A DNA stretch of 6,043 nucleotides from an uncultured Lachnospiraceae bacterium (lineage in GTDB: Bacteria > Bacillota > Clostridia > Lachnospirales > Lachnospiraceae). The stretch lies in assembly GCA_946611525.1 (NCBI GenBank), contig CAMODS010000087.1:1-6043 (forward strand), read 5' to 3'. The position numbers and the translations under genes were made by a program. The notes beneath the pieces were generated by a model. That model made no database searches and was not told the DNA's origin. It worked only from the letters and a program-made list of their open reading frames with translations. Of this stretch, positions 1 to 6,043 are shown in pieces (the stretch's first letter is position 1; every line of letters begins with the position of its first letter).

Positions 1-963
1 ATCTGTGTTATGGAGGTGTCATCCCAGGGACTGATGATGCACAGGGTGGATGGTTTCACCTTTGAACTGGGCATTTTTACAAATATCTCTCCGGACCATA
101 TCGGTCCAAACGAACATGAGGATTTTGATGATTATCTCCGCTGCAAGGGGATGCTCTTTACCCGCTGCAGGCACGGTATAGTAAACGGTGATGACGAGCA
201 TGTACAGGATGTATTAAAGGGTCACACCTGCACCGTAACATCCTATGGACTTTCCGAGGACAACGATTATGTGGCCAAAAATATTGAGCTTTTCATGGGC
301 AACGGATTTTTGGGTATCATATACAGGGTTACGGGTCTGGAGAACTTCGACGTGGAAGCTCATCTTCCCGGCAAGTTTTCCGTATACAACACCCTCGCGG
401 CCATCGCCATCTGCCACCACTACGGCGTGACGCGGGATCTGATGCATTCGGCTCTTAAAAACGCCAGGGCAAAGGGACGCATTGAAATGATCAAGGTGTC
501 CAATGATTTTTCGCTGATGATCGACTATGCCCATAATGCCATGGCACTGGAAAGTTTACTTACCACTCTTAAGGAGTACGAGCCCGGCAGGCTGGTATGC
601 CTCTTTGGCTGCGGTGGCAACCGGTCAAAGCTTAGGCGCTACGAGATGGGTGAGGTCTCTGGCAAGCTGGCGGATCTTACGGTGGTAACTTCAGACAACC
701 CCAGGGATGAGGATCCCATGGATATCATAAACGACATCATAGAGGGGGATGAAAGTCATGGAGCACTCAAGGCTACCGGCGGCAAGTATGTCACCATCCC
801 GGACCGCAAGGAAGCCATCCGCTATTGTATCAAAAACGGCAAGCCCGGGGATGTAATAGTTTTGGCAGGCAAGGGTCACGAGGACTATCAGGAGATCAAA
901 GGCAAAAAGTATCCCATGGACGAGCGGGTGTTGATAAAGGAGATACTTGAAGAGGAAGCCTGA
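1..963 (+). CDS. murE: MurE-type UDP-MurNAc-tripeptide synthetase (5'-truncated by window edge)
   Basis: This cytoplasmic Mur ligase adds the third residue, here probably meso-diaminopimelate, to UDP-MurNAc-L-Ala-D-Glu using ATP. The frame is open from base 1 (codons for I, C, V precede the Met at 10), so the true start and about 175 N-terminal residues, including the ATP P-loop, lie upstream. Numbering from the Met at 10, visible motifs are MEVSSQGL at 1-8, NISPDH at 25-30, the probable carbamylated Lys46 (YLRCK), LPGKFSVYN at 119-127, GRIE at 156-159, DYAHN at 172-176, GCGGNR at 200-205, DNPR at 229-232 and GKGHED at 287-292. In the E. coli enzyme, DNPR and the Gly and Glu of GKGHED contact diaminopimelate; all are present here. 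The Lys46 region (DHIGPNEHEDFDDY) differs from the usual DHLDYHG pattern, suggesting a divergent MurE subgroup. The TGA stop is at 961-963, 45 bases before priA. The Mur ligase call is firm; the substrate is inferred. Confidence 0.93.
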   Translation: MCVMEVSSQGLMMHRVDGFTFELGIFTNISPDHIGPNEHEDFDDYLRCKGMLFTRCRHGIVNGDDEHVQDVLKGHTCTVTSYGLSEDNDYVAKNIELFMGNGFLGIIYRVTGLENFDVEAHLPGKFSVYNTLAAIAICHHYGVTRDLMHSALKNARAKGRIEMIKVSNDFSLMIDYAHNAMALESLLTTLKEYEPGRLVCLFGCGGNRSKLRRYEMGEVSGKLADLTVVTSDNPRDEDPMDIINDIIEGDESHGALKATGGKYVTIPDRKEAIRYCIKNGKPGDVIVLAGKGHEDYQEIKGKKYPMDERVLIKEILEEEA

Positions 964-1008
964 GGCAGGGGCTTTAAACTGCCATTTGCATAAGGAAGTA
1001 AGCGCATA

Positions 1009-3234
1009 ATGTATGCAGACGTTATCATTGATATATCACATGAAAAATTGGATCGGCCTTTTCAGTACGCCATCCCAAAGCATCTCGAGGACAAGATACG
1101 TCCGGGAAGCCGCGTGGTAATTCCCTTTGGCAGGGGCGATCGGCAGATCGAAGGCTTTGTTACGGGCCTTTCCTATACCCCTGAGATAGAGCCCGAGCGG
1201 ATAAAGGAGATCATCGGTACACCTTCTGATGAGATGTCCATAGAGGCCCAGCTTATAGGTCTGGCGGCATGGATGAAGTCGCACTATGGCGGCACCATGA
1301 CCCAGGCGCTAAAGACGGTCATCCCCGTAAAGAAAAAAGAGGCCCATAAAAACCAAAAGTATGTAAGCCTCGTTCCGGATGAAAAAGCGGCAAAGGATAT
1401 CCTGGATGACATGTGTGGTAAAAAGAACCACAGCATACCCAAGGAGAGGCTCTTAAGAGCTCTGATCGAGGATGGCACCATGCCGTGGGAGGCTATCACC
1501 ATTAAGCTCAACATCCCCTCGGCAGCCATACGTGACCTTGAAAAAAAAGGAGTGGTAAAGGTAACACAGGAGAGGCGGTATCGTCTGACCACCGACAGCC
1601 TGGATACGGATGACAGGAGGGTGGAGCTTACTGAAGAGCAAAAGCAGGTGCTAAAGGAATACCACGACACCCTGGATGAAAAAAAGCCATATCTCCTCTA
1701 CGGTGTCACCGGCAGCGGCAAGACTGAGGTGTATCTTCAGATGATAGAGGAGGTGATAGCCCGCGGACAGCAGGCCATAGTCCTGATCCCCGAGATATCC
1801 CTGACCTATCAGACCCTGGCCAGGTTTTACAGGCGCTTTGGAGAAAAGGTCTCCACCATCAACAGCAGACTCTCGCCCGGTGAGCGCTATGACCAGTTTG
1901 AAAGGGCAAAAAAGGGAGAACTGTCGGTTATGATAGGCCCCCGTTCCGCCCTTTTTACCCCCTTTCCCGATCTGGGCATCATCATTATGGATGAGGAGCA
2001 TGACGATTCCTACAAATCGGAGCAGATCCCCAGGTATCATGCCAGGGAGACGGCTGTGCACAGGGGAGAAATGTGTGGCGCAACGGTTGTCCTTGGAAGC
2101 GCCACCCCTTCTATGGAAAGCTTTTCGAGAGCGCAGGCAGGTGAATACAGGGCCCTTAGAATGGCCCACAGAGTGAGTGAAAAAAAGCTTCCGTCCTGCC
2201 GGATAGTGGATATGCGGGAGGAGCTTAAGCACGGCAACCGCACCATGTTTTCAGAGGAACTCGCAGAAGCGATACGGGATAGGCTTTTAAAAAAAGAACA
2301 GATCATGCTTTTTTTAAACAGACGGGGCTTGGTGTCGTCCGTTTCTTGTCGTGAATGTGGACATGTGGTAAAATGTCCTCATTGTGATGTATCACTTTCA
2401 TTGCATCGTGACGGGATGCTTACCTGTCACTATTGCGGGTATACCACACCCAATGTTAAAAACTGTCCCAAATGCGGTTCCAGATATATCCGTGGTTTTC
2501 GGGCGGGCACCCAGTCCATAGAGGAGGCTCTTATCAAGGAGCATCCCGGTATCAGGGTGCTTCGGATGGATGCAGACACCACTAAGGGTAAGGACGGCCA
2601 CAGGAGCATACTTGAGGCCTTTGCCAACAGACAGGCCGACGTGCTGGTAGGCACACAGATGATAGTTAAGGGTCACGATTTTCCCGGAGTTACATTAATG
2701 GGGATCATGGTGGCTGATATATCTCTTAACGTATCCGACTACAGGGGTACGGAGAGAACCTTTCAGATGCTGACCCAGGCAGCAGGCAGGGCGGGCAGGG
2801 GAGACATCCCCGGTGACGTGGTGATCCAGACCTACCAGCCGGACAATTACAGTGTTGTGACTGCGGCAGCACAGGACTATGACAGCTTTTACGAAAAAGA
2901 GGCGGCTTTCAGGAGGCTTATGAAGTATCCTCCTTTTTCGCATCTTTTGTGTATACAGATCACATCGGAGGATGAGGCCCAGGCCGACGGCAGGGCGGCG
3001 CAGCTGAAGGATCTGATAACAGAGCTTTCAGTGATAGGATCCAAGGTGATGGGGCCGTCTGAGGCGCTTATCGGAAAGCTTCGCGATGTATACCGCCGGG
3101 TGATCTATATCAGAAATGACGATGTAAACAGGCTTGTTCTCATAAAGGATGAGATAGAGCGATATCTTTTAAATGATAAGGGCTTTAAAAAAGTCTATGT
3201 AAGCTTTGATCTGGATCCCATGAATATGATGTAG
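1009..3234 (+). CDS. priA: Primosomal protein N' (replication restart helicase PriA)
   Basis: PriA is a superfamily 2 3'-5' DNA helicase that recognises stalled forks and D-loops and starts reloading of the replicative helicase. The 741-residue product matches the family length (E. coli 732). An N-terminal 3'-DNA-binding domain (about 1-105, with VVIPFGRG) and a winged-helix region (about 105-200) precede the helicase lobes. Visible motifs are LTEEQ at 207-211, Walker A GVTGSGKT with Lys238, Walker B DEEH at 328-331, GSATPS at 363-368, LFLNRRG at 434-440, GTQMIVKGHDF at 548-558 and QAAGRAGR at 590-597. Eight cysteines in four CxxC pairs (447/450, 456/459, 473/476, 486/489) form the two-zinc module inserted in lobe 2. 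All key residues are present. The ATG is preceded by AAGGAAG at 992-998. The zinc-module DNA is locally AT-richer than its surroundings. The gene is probably cotranscribed with its neighbours; the TAG stop lies 30 bases before def. Confidence 0.98.
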   Translation: MYADVIIDISHEKLDRPFQYAIPKHLEDKIRPGSRVVIPFGRGDRQIEGFVTGLSYTPEIEPERIKEIIGTPSDEMSIEAQLIGLAAWMKSHYGGTMTQALKTVIPVKKKEAHKNQKYVSLVPDEKAAKDILDDMCGKKNHSIPKERLLRALIEDGTMPWEAITIKLNIPSAAIRDLEKKGVVKVTQERRYRLTTDSLDTDDRRVELTEEQKQVLKEYHDTLDEKKPYLLYGVTGSGKTEVYLQMIEEVIARGQQAIVLIPEISLTYQTLARFYRRFGEKVSTINSRLSPGERYDQFERAKKGELSVMIGPRSALFTPFPDLGIIIMDEEHDDSYKSEQIPRYHARETAVHRGEMCGATVVLGSATPSMESFSRAQAGEYRALRMAHRVSEKKLPSCRIVDMREELKHGNRTMFSEELAEAIRDRLLKKEQIMLFLNRRGLVSSVSCRECGHVVKCPHCDVSLSLHRDGMLTCHYCGYTTPNVKNCPKCGSRYIRGFRAGTQSIEEALIKEHPGIRVLRMDADTTKGKDGHRSILEAFANRQADVLVGTQMIVKGHDFPGVTLMGIMVADISLNVSDYRGTERTFQMLTQAAGRAGRGDIPGDVVIQTYQPDNYSVVTAAAQDYDSFYEKEAAFRRLMKYPPFSHLLCIQITSEDEAQADGRAAQLKDLITELSVIGSKVMGPSEALIGKLRDVYRRVIYIRNDDVNRLVLIKDEIERYLLNDKGFKKVYVSFDLDPMNMM

Positions 3235-3264
3235 ACAAAGCCTGAAAGAACGAAAGGAAGTATA

Positions 3265-3753
3265 ATGGCACTTAGAGAGGTAAGATTGCAGGGCGATCCC
3301 ATTTTGACCAAGGAATGCCGTCCTGTAAAGGAGTTAAAGGAGAGAGATCAGCAGCTTATCGATGACATGATCGAGACCATGTATGCCCACGAGGGTGTTG
3401 GGCTGGCTGCACCCCAGGTGGGAGTGTTAAAGCAGATCGCTGTTATCGATGTAAGCGAGAACAAGGACGATCCCATAGTTTTTATAAATCCTAAGGTGGT
3501 AGAGACTGACGGTGAACAAAAGGGACCTGAGGGGTGCCTTTCGGTGCCGGGTCTTTATGGAGATGTTACCAGGCCCAACCATGTTGTGGTGGAGGCACTT
3601 GACCGCAATATGGAGCCCTTTACCATTGAGGGAGAGGAGCTTTTTGCAAGGGCAGCCTGCCATGAGATCGATCATTTGAGTGGTCACATGTATACGGAGC
3701 TGGCAGAGGGACCTCTTTACGAGATGGAAGATGAACATGACGAGAATGAATAG
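3265..3753 (+). CDS. def: Peptide deformylase
   Basis: This metalloenzyme removes the formyl group from the N-terminal Met of nascent proteins at the ribosome exit. The protein is 162 residues, normal for the family. All three signature motifs are intact: motif I GVGLAAPQ at 44-51, motif II EGCLS at 89-93 and motif III HEIDH at 133-137. By family knowledge Cys91, His133 and His137 bind the metal (Fe2+ in vivo) and Glu134 is catalytic. The C-terminus ends in a short acidic tail (EMEDEHDENE). The ATG is chosen because AAAGGAAG at 3253-3260 sits just upstream and the N-terminus (MALREVRLQGDPIL) fits the family; no longer form is needed. It lies 30 bases after priA and 31 before fmt, the classic pairing of the deformylase with the formylating enzyme. 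Short clostridial-type C-terminus; function is secure. Confidence 0.98.
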   Translation: MALREVRLQGDPILTKECRPVKELKERDQQLIDDMIETMYAHEGVGLAAPQVGVLKQIAVIDVSENKDDPIVFINPKVVETDGEQKGPEGCLSVPGLYGDVTRPNHVVVEALDRNMEPFTIEGEELFARAACHEIDHLSGHMYTELAEGPLYEMEDEHDENE

Positions 3754-3773
3754 CCAATATGACTGAGAAGACC

Positions 3774-3780
3774 GGGAGGA
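3774..3780 (+). promoter_or_regulatory. Strong Shine-Dalgarno site for fmt
   Basis: GGGAGGA contains a five-base GGAGG core (3775-3779) with a 5-base spacer to the ATG at 3785. It is the best ribosome binding site in the window and fixes the fmt start. It suggests fmt is translated independently of def, whose stop is 31 bases upstream of the fmt ATG. Confidence 0.85.
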
Positions 3781-3784
3781 AAAG

Positions 3785-4756
3785 ATGAACATTATTTTTA
3801 TGGGGACACCTGATTTTGCTGTAGGTACGCTTGAGGCTTTGGTAAAGGAGGGCCATAATGTGGTATTGGCTGTGACCCAGCCTGACAGGCCTGTCGGCCG
3901 GCATCAGGAGATGACGGCACCTGCGGTAAAGGAGTGGGCCGAGGCTCATGACATCATGGTTTACCAGCCTGAGACAGTAAAGGATCACCACGTGATATCT
4001 GAGCTGCGTGAGATCAATGCGGATATTTTTGTTGTTGCCGCATTTGGACAGATCCTTCCTCAGGAGCTTTTAGAGGTTCCCAAGTACGGCTGCATCAATG
4101 TTCATGCATCCCTTTTGCCAAAGTACCGCGGAGCGTCCCCCATCCAGTGGGCAATACTTAACGGTGATAAAAAGACGGGAGTTACCATCATGCAGATGGG
4201 GCCCGGGCTTGATGACGGTGATATCATCATGCAGGAGGAGGTTGAGATAGCACCCGACGAGACCGGTGGTACCCTTTTTGACAAGCTCTCCGTCATAGGC
4301 GGCAATCTCTGCTGCATGGCACTAAAGGCCATAGAGGAGGGGGTGGCTGAGCGTCATCCTCAGGATGAGAGTCAGTCCTCATACGTGGGGATGATCAAAA
4401 AAGAGATGGGGCTTATCGACTTTAAAAAGAGCGCTGATGAGATATGCAGATATGTCAGGGGTCTACGTCCCTGGCCCGGTACCTACACCAAGTTTGGCGC
4501 CACCACCATGAAGGTTTGGTCTGCTTCACGTGAGCCGTTTTTGGAAAACATGCTTGGTGAAAAACTGATCGGTAACATTTTTGCAAACCAGACCGCCCCC
4601 GGTACCATAGTCCATGTGGACAAGGAGCACCTTTTGGTACAGACCGGTGAGGGCTTTTTATCCATCAAGGAGGTGCAGATGGAGGGCAAAAAGAGGATGG
4701 ATGTCAGCGACTTTTTAAACGGCTATTCCGTGGATATAGGCGAAAAGCTGGGATGA
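3785..4756 (+). CDS. fmt: Methionyl-tRNA formyltransferase
   Basis: Fmt transfers a formyl group from 10-formyltetrahydrofolate to Met-tRNA(fMet), supplying the initiator tRNA. The protein has 323 residues (E. coli 315). The N-terminal Rossmann-type formyltransferase domain (about 1-205) opens with MNIIFMGTPDFA. It carries the catalytic triad Asn105, His107 and Asp143, with the same 38-residue Asn-to-Asp spacing as E. coli Fmt, and the folate-site segment SLLPKYRGASPI at 109-120. The C-terminal tRNA-binding domain (about 207-315) has the usual RGLRPWPGTYTKF and GEGFLSIKEVQMEGKKRM blocks. In the loop after TQPDRP (31-36), which inserts into the tRNA acceptor stem in E. coli, Arg39 is kept, but the residues normally GKK or GKE are HQE (40-42). 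The start follows a strong Shine-Dalgarno. The TGA stop is 6 bases before the rsmB ATG, so the two are probably translationally coupled. Confidence 0.98.
   Translation: MNIIFMGTPDFAVGTLEALVKEGHNVVLAVTQPDRPVGRHQEMTAPAVKEWAEAHDIMVYQPETVKDHHVISELREINADIFVVAAFGQILPQELLEVPKYGCINVHASLLPKYRGASPIQWAILNGDKKTGVTIMQMGPGLDDGDIIMQEEVEIAPDETGGTLFDKLSVIGGNLCCMALKAIEEGVAERHPQDESQSSYVGMIKKEMGLIDFKKSADEICRYVRGLRPWPGTYTKFGATTMKVWSASREPFLENMLGEKLIGNIFANQTAPGTIVHVDKEHLLVQTGEGFLSIKEVQMEGKKRMDVSDFLNGYSVDIGEKLG
4750..4753 (+). promoter_or_regulatory. Weak ribosome binding site for rsmB within the fmt 3' end
   Basis: GGGA lies 9 bases before the ATG at 4763 and overlaps the last fmt codons. It is the only Shine-Dalgarno-like match near the start. 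Because it is weak and the fmt stop (4754-4756) is so close, rsmB translation probably relies partly on ribosomes finishing fmt. That coupling is inferred from spacing alone. Confidence 0.45.
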
Positions 4757-4762
4757 TCTTTG

Positions 4763-6010
4763 ATGAGTGAGATAAATCTGCGCCGGCTGGCGCTTGAGGT
4801 AATGACCGGGGTGTGGGAGCATGGCAGATATCTGTCGCCCACCCTTGACGGTATATTTGATCGATATGGGGATATTGACAGACGGGGGCGCGCTTTTTTG
4901 ACGCGCCTTTGTTTCGGCACAGAGGAGAAGCTGATCTTTTTGGATGAGGTGATAGGAAGCTATTCATCTACGCCCATTAAAAAGATGAGACCGGCCATGA
5001 GAGGGATCATGAGGCTTTCCGTATATCAGATCTTTTTCATGGACAGTGTGCCGGATCACGCCATAGTATCGGAGGCGGTGAGCCTTGCAAAAAAGAAAGG
5101 CCTTTTTAATCTGTCGGGCTTTGTAAACGGAGTGCTGCGTTCCATACTTCGGGATGGCAGGGATCATGAAGCGGCGCTAAAGAGGCTCATAGACAAAAAG
5201 TCCGGCGACGATGACTATGAGACATCCGTCAGGTACAGCATTCCGGAATGGATGATAAGGCTGTGGCGTAATGATTACGGAGATAGCATCTGCAAAGAGA
5301 TCTGTGAGGGCTTTATGAGCCCGTCCCCCCTTACCTTTTGGACAAACACTGATCCGGTGGAGATAAAAAAGACAGATTCACCAAACGGCAGCGTTAAAGA
5401 ACTGGAGGGCTTTTTAGAGGGTGGCTTTTATGTTATGGATGAATCCTCCATGCAGCCTGTTTTTATGGCAGGTATAAAGCCTGGGGATGTGGTGCTTGAT
5501 GTATGTGCAGCGCCGGGAGGTAAGTCCCTTTTGGCCGCACGCCTTGGCGGAGTTGTTGAGTCCAGGGACATTTCCGATGACAAGATAAGCCTCATCGAAG
5601 AAAACATAAAAAGGCTTAGGATGGAGGATAAGGTATCTGCCAAAAAATGGGATGCCACTGTGGATGATCCTTCATGTCATAAAAAATACGACGTAGTGAT
5701 AGCGGATCTGCCCTGCTCGGGACTTGGGATCATTGCAAAAAAGCCGGAGATCAGGTACAGAGTCAAGGCAGAGGACATAGATGCCCTAAGGGATATCCAA
5801 AGGAACATACTTGATACGGTATATGATTACGTAAAGCCCGGAGGCAGGCTCGTTTTTTCAACCTGCACCATAAACCTGCGGGAGAATGACCAAAATGCCG
5901 GGGACTTTTTGAAGCGACATACAGACTATAAGATGGAAGAAAAAAAGCAGATCCTCCCAAAGGCGGGAGAGTGTGACGGCTTTTTTGTTACGGTGATGAA
6001 GCGTGATTGA
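4763..6010 (+). CDS. rsmB: 16S rRNA (cytosine-967-C5)-methyltransferase RsmB
   Basis: RsmB uses S-adenosylmethionine to make m5C at 16S rRNA position 967 (E. coli numbering). The 415-residue product has an N-terminal NusB-like RNA-binding domain (about 1-140, including PAMRGIMRLSVYQI and the VSEAVSLAK and FVNGVLR segments). The Rossmann methyltransferase domain follows. SAM motif I is DVCAAPGGK at 246-254, motif IV is ADLPCSG with Cys318, and motif VI is STCT with Cys368, the presumed nucleophile. The Cys318-Cys368 spacing of 50 equals that of E. coli Cys325-Cys375. The protein is intact but about 22 residues shorter than usual between PLTF (189) and DESSM (226-230), and the conserved LRxN there reads FWTN. 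The ATG at 4763 is preferred over an in-frame TTG one codon upstream. It follows fmt by 6 bases and overlaps the next gene by 8. No zinc-metallopeptidase gene sits between fmt and rsmB. Confidence 0.95.
   Translation: MSEINLRRLALEVMTGVWEHGRYLSPTLDGIFDRYGDIDRRGRAFLTRLCFGTEEKLIFLDEVIGSYSSTPIKKMRPAMRGIMRLSVYQIFFMDSVPDHAIVSEAVSLAKKKGLFNLSGFVNGVLRSILRDGRDHEAALKRLIDKKSGDDDYETSVRYSIPEWMIRLWRNDYGDSICKEICEGFMSPSPLTFWTNTDPVEIKKTDSPNGSVKELEGFLEGGFYVMDESSMQPVFMAGIKPGDVVLDVCAAPGGKSLLAARLGGVVESRDISDDKISLIEENIKRLRMEDKVSAKKWDATVDDPSCHKKYDVVIADLPCSGLGIIAKKPEIRYRVKAEDIDALRDIQRNILDTVYDYVKPGGRLVFSTCTINLRENDQNAGDFLKRHTDYKMEEKKQILPKAGECDGFFVTVMKRD
5992..5997 (+). promoter_or_regulatory. Probable ribosome binding site for the rlmN GTG start
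   Basis: GGTGAT ends 5 bases before the GTG at 6003 and lies inside the rsmB coding region. It is a moderate match to the Shine-Dalgarno consensus. Together with the in-frame TGA at 5997-5999 it supports GTG as the start. Confidence 0.4.
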
Positions 6011-6043
6011 TTTAAGATCATTAACATATGATGAGCTGACGAC
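6003..6043 (+). CDS. rlmN: Start of probable 23S rRNA (adenine-2503-C2)-methyltransferase RlmN (3'-truncated by window edge)
   Basis: Only 13 codons are visible, reading MIDLRSLTYDELT from a GTG start. This resembles the beginning of RlmN proteins (typically D-I/L-K/R-S-L-x-x-x-E-L). RlmN is the gene that follows rsmB in Bacillus and many Clostridia. RlmN is a radical-SAM enzyme that makes m2A at 23S rRNA 2503 and at A37 of some tRNAs; none of its catalytic motifs lies in the window. GTG is the only standard start available: the frame is closed by TGA at 5997-5999 and no ATG or TTG follows in frame before the window end. It overlaps the rsmB stop by 8 bases (6003-6010), implying coupled translation. 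The identity rests on a short match plus gene order, so it is likely rather than certain. Confidence 0.68.
   Translation, partial: MIDLRSLTYDELT

Noticed and set aside
964..983. Inverted repeat GGCAG/CTGCC in the murE-priA gap as a terminator
   Set aside because: The stem is only 5 bp with a 10-base loop and no T-tract follows, so it does not look like an intrinsic terminator.
1541..1552. A8 run followed by GGAG in priA as a programmed frameshift or internal start
   Set aside because: Both shifted frames stop soon (TAA at 1556-1558 and TGA at 1611-1613), giving only fragments, and no ATG, GTG or TTG at suitable spacing in the priA frame was found.
1651..2232. Long open frame (193 codons) on the minus strand inside priA
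   Set aside because: It lies wholly inside a clearly real gene on the opposite strand and its translation shows no recognisable domain. Other minus-strand frames in the window (for example 1284-1670, 3427-3792, 3620-3991) fail for the same reason.
3261..3266. TATAAT resembling a -10 promoter box just before def
   Set aside because: It overlaps the def ATG, has no -35-like hexamer at the right distance (3238-3243 reads AAGCCT), and lacks an extended TG; transcripts from it would begin inside def.
4760..4762. TTG as an alternative rsmB start one codon before the ATG
   Set aside because: It adds only one residue, and the ATG at 4763 is a better initiator with suitable spacing to the weak GGGA site.
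4753..4770. ATGA overlap at the fmt stop as the start of the next gene
   Set aside because: The frame from ATG at 4753 stops at TGA 4768-4770 after five codons, so it cannot be rsmB.

Overview
The window is a compact, all-plus-strand stretch of conserved bacterial housekeeping genes. In order it holds the 3' part of a murE-type peptidoglycan ligase, priA (replication restart helicase), def (peptide deformylase), fmt (Met-tRNA formyltransferase), rsmB (16S rRNA m5C methyltransferase), and the first 13 codons of what looks like rlmN. The intergenic gaps are 45, 30, 31, 6 and -8 bases. I see no convincing internal promoter or terminator, so the simplest reading is one operon, or part of one. No stretch over 300 bases lacks a gene.

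The organism is most likely a Firmicute of class Clostridia, probably a Lachnospiraceae relative with roughly balanced GC. Evidence is the priA-def-fmt-rsmB-rlmN order, known from Bacillus and from Clostridia, and the style of the proteins: the Def N-terminus, the PriA segment with INSRLSPGERYDQFE, and the RsmB DLPCSGLG motif. Arg AGG and Ile ATA codons are common. The genus cannot be named from this sequence. The DNPR motif of the MurE points to meso-diaminopimelate in the cell wall.

Layout: 1-963 murE C-terminal two thirds; 1009-3234 priA; 3265-3753 def; 3785-4756 fmt; 4763-6010 rsmB; 6003-6043 start of rlmN, running off the window. Def and Fmt act at opposite ends of the same cycle: Fmt formylates initiator Met-tRNA, and Def removes the formyl group from finished N-termini. 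RsmB and RlmN modify 16S and 23S rRNA. PriA reloads the replisome at stalled forks, and MurE extends the peptidoglycan stem peptide. The cluster therefore joins growth-linked functions in translation, replication and wall synthesis.

I found no novel system. The points most worth a second look are a shortened RNA-binding subdomain in RsmB with its conserved Arg replaced by Trp, an altered tRNA-contacting loop in Fmt, and a divergent MurE next to priA rather than in a division/cell-wall cluster.
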